This document shows, one piece after another, positions 53,690-62,788 of a stretch of DNA of 64,000 bases (within the stretch, counting starts at the first letter, position 1; every line of letters starts with the position of its first letter). The notes under the pieces are model-generated. The model did no database searches. It saw nothing but the letters and a program-made list of their open reading frames with translations, and was not told where the DNA came from. Origin of the DNA: Pseudoalteromonas holothuriae (GTDB lineage: Bacteria; Pseudomonadota; Gammaproteobacteria; Enterobacterales; Alteromonadaceae); contig NZ_CAMAPC010000006.1 of NCBI RefSeq assembly GCF_945859825.1, positions 62,001-126,000 on the forward strand, given 5' to 3'. The position numbers and the translations under genes were made by a program.

Positions 53690-56600
53690 ATGTCAAAAAA
53701 AATCACCAATATCGTCGGCAGTAATAAATCGAAGCGGACAAGGCTAAGCCTCGCTGTATCCTCAGCAATTTTAGGGCTATGCCCTTTGTTGCTTGCAGCT
53801 CAAGAAGTGGCTCAAAATGACAGCGATGTCAATGCGGGCGACAAAACAGCTGATGTTGAGGTCATTGAAGTAACGGGTATTCGTGGCAGTATTAATAGTG
53901 CACAAAATATAAAACGTTACGCAGATACTGTAAAAGATGTGATCACCGCATCTGATATCGGCGCGCTGCCTGATAAGTCAGTTACAGAAGCGCTACAACG
54001 TATACCGGGTGTTACTATAGAGCGTTTTGCTTCATCGAGCGATCCGAAGCATTATGCTGATGAAGGAACTGGTGTACTTGTGCGAGGTTTAGACCGCGTG
54101 CGCTCTGAAGTGAATGGCCGTGATGCATTTAGCGCTAATCCATCTGGAGGCTTAAGTTATGAAGATTTTCCTGCAGAGCTTTTAGGAGCTGTAGAGGTAG
54201 TTAAAAACCAGACCGCTGATCTTATCTCTGGTGGTATTTCAGGTACGGTTAACTTAATTACTCGGAAACCTTTTGACTCAGATGAACGTTTAATTTCTTT
54301 TAATGCAAAAGCCAACTACGGCGATTTTAGAGAAGAAGTAACACCTTCTTTTTCTGCACTTTTTTCAGACAATTGGCAAACTAGTGCGGGTAAGTTTGGA
54401 TTCTTAATCGCTGCTTCAAAATCAGATTATGAAACGCGTGGTGATGGTGTTGGTTTAGGCAACTTCCATTCACGAGGCGATTCCTTTGTTCCGACCTTGG
54501 ATCAATGGGGTGGCATTACAGGTGTAGACTCGTCCTCACCTGTAGATGGCCCCGCTTTACCAGGGCAACCAGCGGGCAGTATATGGCATGTGCCTGTTGC
54601 TATTCATATGAGTACCGCGACGAACGACCGTAAGCGAACGGGTCTTACATCGTCTGTGCAGTGGTCAAATACAGATGAAACGATTGTTGCAACACTTGAG
54701 CATATTCATTCAAAAGCATCACTTGAATGGAACGAGCGACAAATAGGTCAAGCAGCTCAGGGTTTTAAAAGCTTTATGGGGTCTTCGCAAAATTGGCAGG
54801 ACGATGCGCAAAATGGCTATCCGCTTACAACCGAGGGTAGCTTTGTCACATCAGGTATTGCACTAGGTGTTTCTCCAGAGACGCCATTTTTCTATCGTAG
54901 CCGATGGAATCATAACGAAAACACTGTCGATGATACGTCATTTAAACTGACGTGGAAGCCAGTAGATAGACTAACCATAGACTTTGACTATCAACATGTA
55001 GACGCTGAAAAGCAAGTTGAAAACTACAGTATGTCAGGTCAAACCCGAGGTAACCATGTTCATGTTGTGTCGCCCTACTTTTTAGATATGCGAGGCTCAC
55101 GTCCTACGGTTAAATTTTTGAGTGATAATATCTTAACCGCTGGGTGGTCGCCAAATGAAGACTGGAATGGGCCTGTTCCTAATGTGTTTTTAGGCAGTGG
55201 AATGGAGCAAGTTGAGCACAACACTGCTAAGTCTGACAGTTTCAAACTGGATTTTAAATATGAATTAGATGGTCACTTTACGAGTGTTAGCGCAGGGCTA
55301 TATGCTTCAGATAAAGATTTAAAAGTTCGTGATACTGACTATGAAGGGTGGTCTGCAATAGGTACGCCTTGGGTACAAGGTGACAGAAACGCAGCTGCAG
55401 CTATTAATAAGCCTGAACTTTTTGAGCGTGTTGATTTTTCAGACTACTTTCATGGGGAAGTATTACAGGGTAATGTGAATAACTTTCTTTTTCCAAAAAT
55501 GGATTTAGTAAAAAATTATGCACAATCACTAAGGCAAGGGTGTAAAGATGGTTGGCATAACGCGACACGCAGTGCTGAAAATGGCGGAGTATGTTCAGGC
55601 ACTTATGTACCGTACGAAGATAAGCCAAATCGTATAGAAGGCCCCTATGCTGCACATAATATTAGTTCTACTAATGAACAGCGCACAGAGTTTTATGTGA
55701 GAGGCGATTTTGACTTTGAATTCCAAGATATTCCTGTTGTGGGTAATATTGGTTTACGCTATGTAAATTACCAGCTTGAATCAACGGGCGCGTTAGTTCA
55801 GCCTCAGGAAATAAAGCGTGGAGATGCAGGTACGTCATTGAATAGCGTGATGCAACAGCCGCAGTACAAACGCTACTATGACATTGCCGGTGGGCAGTCT
55901 GATTTAAGTACAGTAGAGGGGACGGATTACACCACTGTGCTGCCAAGTTTAAATTTGAGTTTTGGTATTGCAGAGGACGTGGTCATTCGATTTGGCGCAT
56001 CAAAAGCTTTATATTACCCAAGCTTAGTAGATGCGAGAAACATCAATATTATTAACCTTGATTATACCCCCATATTGCAAACTGCTGGGTTAGATTATGA
56101 TGACGTGAATAACCCTGTTGTTGGTCTCGATAACTTTGAATTAACAGCCTTATCTGGAAACCCGAACTTAGAACCTGAAGAAGCGGTTAATATTGACCTA
56201 AGTACTGAGTGGTATTTTGCTGAAGCGGGATACATTACTGTTGGTTTATTTAACAAGAAGCTAGATAACATTATTCGTCGTCGAGCATTTGATTTGGACG
56301 TGACCTACGGCGATGAAACTTATGATATCTCCGCTTATGGCCCTGCGAATACTGGCTCAGGTACACTTCGCGGTGTGGAATTTTCATACTCACAATTTTA
56401 CGATATGTTGCCTGGGGTTTGGAGTGGTTTAGGCTTACAGTTTAACTACACTTATATCGACCAAGATGGACTTGAAGACCCCAATGAAGTAGCGGCAGGT
56501 ACATTAGGGTTTGATGAAAATGGTAACCCACTCAATGATAATCGTAATACTTTCCGTGTATTTAGCGGCCTGCCACTGCAAGGCTACTCAGATAAAAACT

Positions 56601-56911
56601 TCAATGTGATTGGTATGTACGAGTACCAAGATATTTCATTTCGACTGGCGTACACATGGCGCTCTGACTATCTGTTAACTTTGCGTGAGTCTGAAGAGTA
56701 TGTACCAGCCTATGCGAAGTCTTCGGGCATGATGGATGCGAGCTTGTATTACACTATTAACGATCATTGGAAAGTAGGTATTGAAGCAAGTAATTTGCTC
56801 GATACGGAAACCAAAACTGAGTATCAGATGGACCAAGCAGGCACCAAGACACAAGCGCTTAATTTCACGACGGATAGACGTTTTGCTCTGAGTGTGCGTG
56901 CTACTTTTTAA
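53690..56911 (+). CDS. Large TonB-dependent receptor, probable oxidised chitooligosaccharide importer
   Basis: A 1073-residue outer-membrane receptor. The signal peptide spans about 1-37 (LLLAAQEVA region), the TonB box is VEVIEV at 56-61, and the plug follows (LPDKSVTEALQRIPGVTIERF, GVLVRGLDRVRSEVNGRDAF, read in pieces). The chain ends RFALSVRATF with the terminal Phe. The size and long loops are usual for chitin- or oligosaccharide-type receptors. It lies upstream of a gene run for N-acetylglucosaminate catabolism; the assignment of substrate is by this context. It has AATAAAA with GGGG upstream as ribosome binding site. A MITE lies between it and the next genes. Confidence 0.8.
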   Translation: MSKKITNIVGSNKSKRTRLSLAVSSAILGLCPLLLAAQEVAQNDSDVNAGDKTADVEVIEVTGIRGSINSAQNIKRYADTVKDVITASDIGALPDKSVTEALQRIPGVTIERFASSSDPKHYADEGTGVLVRGLDRVRSEVNGRDAFSANPSGGLSYEDFPAELLGAVEVVKNQTADLISGGISGTVNLITRKPFDSDERLISFNAKANYGDFREEVTPSFSALFSDNWQTSAGKFGFLIAASKSDYETRGDGVGLGNFHSRGDSFVPTLDQWGGITGVDSSSPVDGPALPGQPAGSIWHVPVAIHMSTATNDRKRTGLTSSVQWSNTDETIVATLEHIHSKASLEWNERQIGQAAQGFKSFMGSSQNWQDDAQNGYPLTTEGSFVTSGIALGVSPETPFFYRSRWNHNENTVDDTSFKLTWKPVDRLTIDFDYQHVDAEKQVENYSMSGQTRGNHVHVVSPYFLDMRGSRPTVKFLSDNILTAGWSPNEDWNGPVPNVFLGSGMEQVEHNTAKSDSFKLDFKYELDGHFTSVSAGLYASDKDLKVRDTDYEGWSAIGTPWVQGDRNAAAAINKPELFERVDFSDYFHGEVLQGNVNNFLFPKMDLVKNYAQSLRQGCKDGWHNATRSAENGGVCSGTYVPYEDKPNRIEGPYAAHNISSTNEQRTEFYVRGDFDFEFQDIPVVGNIGLRYVNYQLESTGALVQPQEIKRGDAGTSLNSVMQQPQYKRYYDIAGGQSDLSTVEGTDYTTVLPSLNLSFGIAEDVVIRFGASKALYYPSLVDARNINIINLDYTPILQTAGLDYDDVNNPVVGLDNFELTALSGNPNLEPEEAVNIDLSTEWYFAEAGYITVGLFNKKLDNIIRRRAFDLDVTYGDETYDISAYGPANTGSGTLRGVEFSYSQFYDMLPGVWSGLGLQFNYTYIDQDGLEDPNEVAAGTLGFDENGNPLNDNRNTFRVFSGLPLQGYSDKNFNVIGMYEYQDISFRLAYTWRSDYLLTLRESEEYVPAYAKSSGMMDASLYYTINDHWKVGIEASNLLDTETKTEYQMDQAGTKTQALNFTTDRRFALSVRATF

Positions 56912-57000
56912 CATCATAACTAAAGCCAGTGTGTAGGTTCATAACACACTGGTTTTAGCAATGCCTAAAAAGGCAGTGGATAGTTATAACGCACGAACTG

Positions 57001-57270
57001 TTAGGGTCTGTTGATCTTTGAGGTATGAATTTTGTTCAAATCAAAGGCTTTCATTACGCGAAATGAGTAATGCAGCATAATAATTTATGTCAGTTGCGAA
57101 TGACAAAGTAGTGGAAGCCTTTGGTTGAACCCTTTGGGCAGCGCCATTCGAGCATTTTTTCTACGTTATCACCTGACTTACATAGAATAACTATGCGACG
57201 CAGGTTCTGCCTTGCCAAAATACCCGAATGACTGCTGCAAAAACACACAGCAAAGATCAACAGACCCTAA
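57001..57270. mobile_element. 270-bp MITE with 20-bp perfect terminal inverted repeats
   Basis: TTAGGGTCTGTTGATCTTTG at 57001-57020 is the exact complement of CAAAGATCAACAGACCCTAA at 57251-57270. The inside has no open frame and carries a second, imperfect inverted repeat (CAAATCAAAGGCTTTC near 57037, GAAGCCTTTGGTTGA near 57114). The outer bases TTA/TAA allow a TA target duplication, as made by IS630/Tc1-type transposases, but the palindromic ends prevent a firm decision. It sits between the receptor gene and the enzyme genes. Confidence 0.88.
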
Positions 57271-57316
57271 TCACTAAAATGGAACCGCTTTAATATTAAA
57301 GGATGCTAAATAAGTA

Positions 57317-58543
57317 ATGTCTGAATTCTTAAAAGGCTCGGGAAGCCCACAGCAATTGTACAAACAGGGATGGAATATTTTTAAAGAGCAGGTGAGCTTG
57401 CCCGTTGCGGTGATCAAACAAGATGCGATTAGGCAAAATGCACAGTGGATGGCGCAGTTTGCTCGTCAAAATAATGTATTACTTGCTCCGCATGGTAAAA
57501 CTACCATGTCACCTGAGTTATTTAAGTACCAATTAGAGGCGGGAGCTTGGGCGATCACTTTAGCTAATGTACCCCAAGTGTTGAGTGCGGTTGGTGCTGG
57601 CATTGAGCGTATTATATTAGCCAATCAATTAGTGGGCCGTCACCATTTTGAACTTATTGCACAGTTGCTAAAAAGTACAGGGTTAGAGTTTTACTGTTTT
57701 GTTGACTCTGTTGATAACGCAAAAGCGTTAGGTGAGTTTTTTGCAAGTAAGAACCTCAAGCTGAATATTGTGTTGGAGCTTGGTGTTGTAGGTGGCCGGT
57801 GTGGTTGTCGCTCAGTAGATGATATCGACACCCTGATATTGGCGTGTAGTGAATATGAGTGCTTACAAATAGCCGGTTTAGGCTTTTATGAGGGGGTTAT
57901 TAGTGGTGAAAATGCAGCACAGAGTGTTGCAGAGTTTGTAGCAGATGTTGTTGCACAGGCAAAACGCTTACATCAGCAAGACGTGTTTGCTCAACCTGAA
58001 CCGATTATTACAGGTGCGGGTTCTGCTTGGTATGACATTGTCACCAAAGTTTTGGTAAGTAGTGAGTGCGAAAAACAATTTAGGCTAGTGATACGTCCCG
58101 GTTGTTACCTTATTCATGATACTGGAATTTACCAAAATGCGCAGCAAGCCATATTAGCACGCAGTGAATTTGCAAATAGCGTAGATGGCTCCTTAGTGTC
58201 GAGTTTGTATATTTGGGCTTATGTTATGTCTGTGCCTGAAAATGGTTTAGCGATTGTGGGAATGGGTAAGCGAGATGTTGCTTTTGATGCAGGGTTACCT
58301 ACCGCTGAATTGGTTTATTCACCTAGAGATCAGCATTTAAAAAATACAGTTAGTGATTTATACGTTGAAAAAATAATGGATCAGCATGCTATGTTGCGCT
58401 TTTCTCTAAATCATCCACTGAATGTTGGCGATATGGTATGTTTTTCTACGTCTCACCCATGCTTAACGTTTGATAAGTGGCGACAAATAGGCATTGTTGA
58501 GCGAGATTGGGTTATCACTAAAACCATTTCAACGCATTTTTAA
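57317..58543 (+). CDS. PLP-dependent DSD/D-threonine aldolase-like enzyme, probable D-glucosaminate dehydratase (deaminase)
   Basis: A 408-residue fold-type III PLP enzyme. The PLP lysine is Lys61 in LLAPHGKTTMSP, and the C-terminal zinc pair is His380/Cys382 in SHPCLTFDKW, the hallmark of the D-serine-dehydratase-like domain. Related enzymes include D-threonine aldolase, D-serine dehydratase and D-glucosaminate dehydratase. With a KDG kinase, RidA and a deacylase in the same run, conversion of D-glucosaminate (2-amino-2-deoxygluconate) to 2-keto-3-deoxygluconate plus ammonia is the best reading; its substrate has the D-configured alpha-amino acid layout these enzymes need. Alternative: a D-serine or D-threonine dehydratase. 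Confidence 0.82.
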   Translation: MSEFLKGSGSPQQLYKQGWNIFKEQVSLPVAVIKQDAIRQNAQWMAQFARQNNVLLAPHGKTTMSPELFKYQLEAGAWAITLANVPQVLSAVGAGIERIILANQLVGRHHFELIAQLLKSTGLEFYCFVDSVDNAKALGEFFASKNLKLNIVLELGVVGGRCGCRSVDDIDTLILACSEYECLQIAGLGFYEGVISGENAAQSVAEFVADVVAQAKRLHQQDVFAQPEPIITGAGSAWYDIVTKVLVSSECEKQFRLVIRPGCYLIHDTGIYQNAQQAILARSEFANSVDGSLVSSLYIWAYVMSVPENGLAIVGMGKRDVAFDAGLPTAELVYSPRDQHLKNTVSDLYVEKIMDQHAMLRFSLNHPLNVGDMVCFSTSHPCLTFDKWRQIGIVERDWVITKTISTHF

Positions 58544-58557
58544 TCGAGGCAACACTT

Positions 58558-59430
58558 TTGGATATTATTAGTAAAATAAAAGAGGGGTTAGGTCACTTTA
58601 GCCCCGCAGAAGAAAAAGTGGCGCGGCTGATTATAGCTGAGCTGAGTTTTGCAGCCAGCGCCTCAATTAGTGAGCTTGCACAAAGGGCTGAAGTTAGCCA
58701 TGCAAGCATCACACGGTTAGCGCGTAGTTTAGGGTGTGAAAACGTTCGAGATTTAAAATTTCGGCTTACGCAATCTGCAGCGATCGGCGAGCGATTTACG
58801 AGTCAGGATTTAGTTGATAAAGAAAAAATCTCCCATGTTTATGCTTCAATTCAAGAGATTTTAGCCCTTAATGCGGGCTTGATAGATGAGCAAGTGGTTG
58901 AACAAGCAAGTACTGCCATTTGTAATACTCGCCATTGCTTAGTTTTTGGTGTTGGCGGGGGAAGTAGCATGATGGCGCAAGAGTGCCAAAACCGATTTTT
59001 TCGCTTGGATGTATTAAGTAATGCTTATTCTGATCCAATGATGATACGCATGGCTGCTGCTACAGTGAATAAAGATGATGTGGTGATTTGTTTATCTTTA
59101 AGTGGCGTATCACCAGATGTAATGGATGGTGCTCGAATAGCCAAAGAATACGGTGCGCAGCTGGTGATTATTTGCCCAGGTGGTGCGCTTGCAAAGATGG
59201 CCGATTTTCATCTGCCAATAAAAACCCAAGAGAGTGACTACATTTTCAAGCCCAGTGCAGCGCGTTATGCCATGATGGCTGCTGTGGATATTCTCTCAAG
59301 TGAAGTGGCGGTTAGAAATCAAAAGCGCTCTAAAGAAAAGCTACGACGATTGAAAGTGCAATTAGATCAACACCGAGATAAAAGCAGCAATATGCCACCT
59401 GCTGATAAACGTTTTCCATTAGGAGATTAG
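58558..59430 (+). CDS. RpiR/MurR-family transcriptional regulator
   Basis: A 290-residue regulator: N-terminal HTH of the RpiR type (LGHFSPAEEKVARLII, ISELAQRAEVSHASITRLARSLG, read in pieces, about 12-60) and a C-terminal SIS sugar-phosphate-binding domain (VFGVGGGSSMMAQE near 133, LSLSGVSPDVMD near 183). It likely senses a phosphosugar such as KDPG or a glucosaminate derivative and controls this cluster. Start is TTG at 58558 with GAGG eight bases upstream. It lies 14 bases after the PLP-enzyme gene and 5 before the deacylase gene. Confidence 0.9.
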   Translation: MDIISKIKEGLGHFSPAEEKVARLIIAELSFAASASISELAQRAEVSHASITRLARSLGCENVRDLKFRLTQSAAIGERFTSQDLVDKEKISHVYASIQEILALNAGLIDEQVVEQASTAICNTRHCLVFGVGGGSSMMAQECQNRFFRLDVLSNAYSDPMMIRMAAATVNKDDVVICLSLSGVSPDVMDGARIAKEYGAQLVIICPGGALAKMADFHLPIKTQESDYIFKPSAARYAMMAAVDILSSEVAVRNQKRSKEKLRRLKVQLDQHRDKSSNMPPADKRFPLGD

Positions 59431-59435
59431 CTACT

Positions 59436-60905
59436 GTGACGGATTCGTATGTGGATAGCATTATAAAAAATGCGACAGTGTATCAAGGGCCAAATAGCCA
59501 ACCACACGTCATAGACGTTGCAATTGATAAGGACAGCATTGTTGCTATCGGTGATTGTACTCAGTTACAAGCAAAACATAATTATGATGCAACGGGGCTA
59601 GTATTGGCTCCGGGTTTTATTGATGTGCATACCCATGATGATTTAGAGGTGCTCAATAACCCTCATATGTTAAACAAAGTGAGCCAAGGTGTAACCACTG
59701 TTATTGCTGGCAATTGTGGTATTAGTGCTGTGCCTTATCGTCAAGGAGAGGCACCTGTTGATCCAATTAATTTGCTCGGTGAAAAAAATAAATTCGTATA
59801 TCAAGATCTTAACGATTATCGTAACGCGTTTGAATGTGCACTGCCCAGTGTTAATTTAGCGATGCTGGTTGGTCACACAAGTCTTAGGGCATATGTGATG
59901 CAAGACTTAACTCGACCAGCTAGAGATGATGAAATAGATTTAATGAAGCAGCTACTTGATACAGCAATGGTTCAAGGTGCGCTTGGATTGAGTACCGGGC
60001 TTGCTTATTACAATGCCAAAGGCGCGAGTCAAAGTGAAGTGAATGCACTTGCTAAAGTTGTCAAACCCTATGATGGTATTTATACCACTCATTTACGTAC
60101 TGAATTTCAAGGGATTTTAGATGCGATGGATGAAGCATTTGCAACCGCGAGTCATGCCGATATTCCATTAGTTATTTCTCATATTAAGTGTGCCGGACAG
60201 GAAAATTGGGGACGTGCAGCACAAGTCCTACAGCACTTAGATAAGCAACGGGAGCATCAAGATATTGGTTGTGATTGTTACCCATACGCGGCCAGCTCTA
60301 GCACCTTAGATTTAAATCAAGTTTCAGAGCATACAGAGATATTTATAACTTGGTCTAAATCACATCCAAAAATGGCTCAGCAAAGTCTTAATGATATTGC
60401 GACAAAGTGGCAGTTGTCATTGCTCGATGCAGCCAAAAAATTGCAACCAGCAGGGGCTGTTTATCATTGTATGCTCGAAGATGACGTGAAACAGTTTCTC
60501 AGTTATAAGCACAGTATGATTGGTTCGGACGGATTACCGTGCGACCCTCATCCCCATCCTAGGTTATGGGGCACATTTCCCCGGGTGCTTGGGCATTATT
60601 GCAATGATAAAAAAACCCTACCGTTGGCTTTAGCAATACATAAAATGACAGCGTTGCCAGCTGCAAGATTCAAACTGCAAAGGCGAGGCGAAATAAAAGT
60701 AGGGTACTTTGCGGATTTAGTACTGTTTGACCCTAAAAAGGTGCAAGACCAAGCAACTTATAACCAGCCTAAGGCGCAAGCGTTGGGTATAGAATATGTT
60801 TGGGTTAATGGCACCTTGAGCTTCGTGGCGGGAGCTAATACAGACACAATCGCTAATTATGGTAGAGCAGGGCAATTTTTAGCACGCAGCTCTACTGATG
60901 AGTAA
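59436..60905 (+). CDS. N-acyl-D-amino-acid deacylase-family enzyme, probable N-acetylglucosaminate deacetylase
   Basis: A 489-residue amidohydrolase of the D-aminoacylase type. The metal motif is FIDVHTHDDLEVL near residue 60, with GNCGIS near 93 (metal-bridging Cys), SHIKCAG near 250 and GSDGLPCDPHPHPRLWGTF near 365, all typical of the family. The normal substrates are N-acyl-D-amino acids; here N-acetyl-D-glucosaminate, which looks like an N-acetyl-D-amino acid, is likely given the neighbours. The product would be glucosaminate plus acetate. GTG start at 59436 with AGGAG upstream. RidA follows 15 bases after the stop. Confidence 0.85.
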   Translation: MTDSYVDSIIKNATVYQGPNSQPHVIDVAIDKDSIVAIGDCTQLQAKHNYDATGLVLAPGFIDVHTHDDLEVLNNPHMLNKVSQGVTTVIAGNCGISAVPYRQGEAPVDPINLLGEKNKFVYQDLNDYRNAFECALPSVNLAMLVGHTSLRAYVMQDLTRPARDDEIDLMKQLLDTAMVQGALGLSTGLAYYNAKGASQSEVNALAKVVKPYDGIYTTHLRTEFQGILDAMDEAFATASHADIPLVISHIKCAGQENWGRAAQVLQHLDKQREHQDIGCDCYPYAASSSTLDLNQVSEHTEIFITWSKSHPKMAQQSLNDIATKWQLSLLDAAKKLQPAGAVYHCMLEDDVKQFLSYKHSMIGSDGLPCDPHPHPRLWGTFPRVLGHYCNDKKTLPLALAIHKMTALPAARFKLQRRGEIKVGYFADLVLFDPKKVQDQATYNQPKAQALGIEYVWVNGTLSFVAGANTDTIANYGRAGQFLARSSTDE

Positions 60906-60920
60906 ATTTAAGAGGTTACT

Positions 60921-61307
60921 ATGACAATAAGAAGAATAGGTGCTGAAGGTGGTAAGGGGACTGGCGGACAACATTTACCCTTTGCGCGAGCCGTTGAGGC
61001 AGGTGGTTGGTTAAAGGTATCAGGGCAAACCCCAATGCGAGATGGTGAAGTTGTTGAGGGCGGTATTGTTGAACAATCGCGTTTAGCAATTAGTAACTGT
61101 ATTGAGATCATGGAGGAAGCAGGTTATGGATTGGAGCATGTTACCCATGTATCTGTAGTACTGACTGATGCGCGCTATTTTCAATCATTTAACAAAGTGT
61201 TTGCAGAGTATTTTGCTCAGCATCCACCAGCGAGAATATGTATGGTCGCTGACCTTGTTGTAGATTGTAAAGTTGAGGTCGATGTGACCTGCTTTAAAGG
61301 CGTGTAA
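60921..61307 (+). CDS. RidA/YjgF-family enamine/imine deaminase
   Basis: A 128-residue RidA-family protein. The first part GGWLKVSGQTPMRDG and the second part AEYFAQHPPARICMVADLVVDCKVEVDVTCF follow the family, including the Arg of PPARIC that binds the substrate carboxylate. RidA proteins hydrolyse the enamine/imine released by PLP dehydratases; a dedicated copy next to the DSD-like enzyme fits that role. It lies between the deacylase and the symporter and is part of the same run. Confidence 0.9.
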   Translation: MTIRRIGAEGGKGTGGQHLPFARAVEAGGWLKVSGQTPMRDGEVVEGGIVEQSRLAISNCIEIMEEAGYGLEHVTHVSVVLTDARYFQSFNKVFAEYFAQHPPARICMVADLVVDCKVEVDVTCFKGV

Positions 61308-61339
61308 ATAGCAGTCAACTTAAGCATAAAAGGTGAGGT

Positions 61340-62788
61340 ATGTCGCAAAGTCAATCAATATATATGCTTTCATTTGTTGCCTATTTACTTGGTATGGTGT
61401 TGATCAGTTGGTTTGTATCTAGGTGGCAACGCTCAAGTGATGACTATTTACTTGCTGGGCGTAAAGTGCCATTTTTCTTAACTTTAGGTACAACGGTGGC
61501 AACTATGGTTGGCACTGGCTCGTCAATGGGAGCGGTAGGTTTTGCGTATCAACATGCTTGGGCTGGGTCTCTTTATGGGATCGGTGGCGCACTGGGGATA
61601 TTGTTACTAGCTTGGCTGTTTGCCCCCGTACGGCAACAAGGTTTTGCGACGATGAGCGAAGAGCTTGCAAGCTATGTCGATAATAAAGAAATCGTAAAAA
61701 AAATATTAGCGTTGTTGATTTATGCAGCCAGTATTGGTTGGTTAGGCGCGCACCTAATTGGCGGGGGCATGTATTTGGCGTGGTTAACTGGAGTGGGTGA
61801 GGTAAGTGCAAAGCTAATCATAGGTATTGGTTTAGCGATATATGTCACTTTAGGAGGCTACTCAGCGGTGGTTTGGACTGATGCAATTCAGGCTATTATT
61901 TTGTTTGTTGGCTTTTTATTAATGGCTTATTTTGCCGTAGACTTTATTGGTGGCTGGGGTGCATTAAGTCAAAATAACATCGCTACAAGCAATGGTATTT
62001 TATCGTACCAAAGTATTGGTGTGATCCCTGCTGTGTCGATGTCACTGGCTGTGTTGGTTGGTGTGTTGGCTACCCCTTCTTTTCGGCAACGAATATATGC
62101 GGCAAACAATGTAAAAAGCATTCGGCGTTCCTTTTTTATTTCAGGTGGGCTTTATTTAGGGTTTTCTTTGATCCCCGCGGTTATTGGTATATGTGCGTAT
62201 TTAATTAACGATAACTTAGACAATGCAGCTTATGCATTTCCATATATCGCTTTAAATACGTTGCCGTTGGCGATTGGTGGCTTTATTTTACTGGCGGGCA
62301 TTTCTGCTACGTTATCCAGTGCCAGCTCGGATGCTATTGCTGGGGTGAGCGTATTAATTAGTGATATTTATCAGTGGCTTTTTGATGCAACTATCCCTGC
62401 AACAAAGCAACTCTTGGTCTCTCGTATTGCCATGTTAATGACGGTATTTACCGCACTTGCGTTGGCGTTGTTATCAAATGACATTATTTCCTACATAACT
62501 AAAATGGTCTCAGTTGTTTTAGCTGGACTATGCGTAATGGGACTACTTGGTCGGTTCTGGCAAAAATATACATGGCAGGGAAGTTTGGCTACCTTAGTGG
62601 GTGGCTCGGTAACAGCTATTTTGATTGGGGCTAATCATTCATGGTTGAGCTATTTTGGTAATCCCATTATTCCTGCGCTTTGTAGTGCTTCATTGTTAGG
62701 TATTTTGGTTAGTGTATTCACTAAAAAGAGCTCATCCGATGTTAGTTCGCCTCAAAAAGATGTAAGCGAAGAGCAGGTAGCATCATGA
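61340..62788 (+). CDS. Sodium:solute symporter (SSS family)
   Basis: A 482-residue inner-membrane transporter of the solute:sodium symporter family with about 13 hydrophobic segments. Family stretches are DDYLLAGRKVPFFLTLGTTVATMVGTGSSMGAVGFAY (read in pieces, about 34-70) and YVTLGGYSAVVWTDAIQAIILFVG (about 168-191). It would import the amino-sugar acid (N-acetylglucosaminate) from the periplasm. It overlaps the kinase gene by four bases (ATGA). It is not the GlcNAc PTS, so the cluster is separate from the usual chitin route. Confidence 0.87.
   Translation: MSQSQSIYMLSFVAYLLGMVLISWFVSRWQRSSDDYLLAGRKVPFFLTLGTTVATMVGTGSSMGAVGFAYQHAWAGSLYGIGGALGILLLAWLFAPVRQQGFATMSEELASYVDNKEIVKKILALLIYAASIGWLGAHLIGGGMYLAWLTGVGEVSAKLIIGIGLAIYVTLGGYSAVVWTDAIQAIILFVGFLLMAYFAVDFIGGWGALSQNNIATSNGILSYQSIGVIPAVSMSLAVLVGVLATPSFRQRIYAANNVKSIRRSFFISGGLYLGFSLIPAVIGICAYLINDNLDNAAYAFPYIALNTLPLAIGGFILLAGISATLSSASSDAIAGVSVLISDIYQWLFDATIPATKQLLVSRIAMLMTVFTALALALLSNDIISYITKMVSVVLAGLCVMGLLGRFWQKYTWQGSLATLVGGSVTAILIGANHSWLSYFGNPIIPALCSASLLGILVSVFTKKSSSDVSSPQKDVSEEQVAS

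Noticed and set aside
60646..60660. TGACAGCGTTG partial copy of the LacI-type palindrome in the deacylase gene
   Set aside because: Only one arm and the centre match; the second arm is lost (CCAG), and it lies deep inside a coding sequence.
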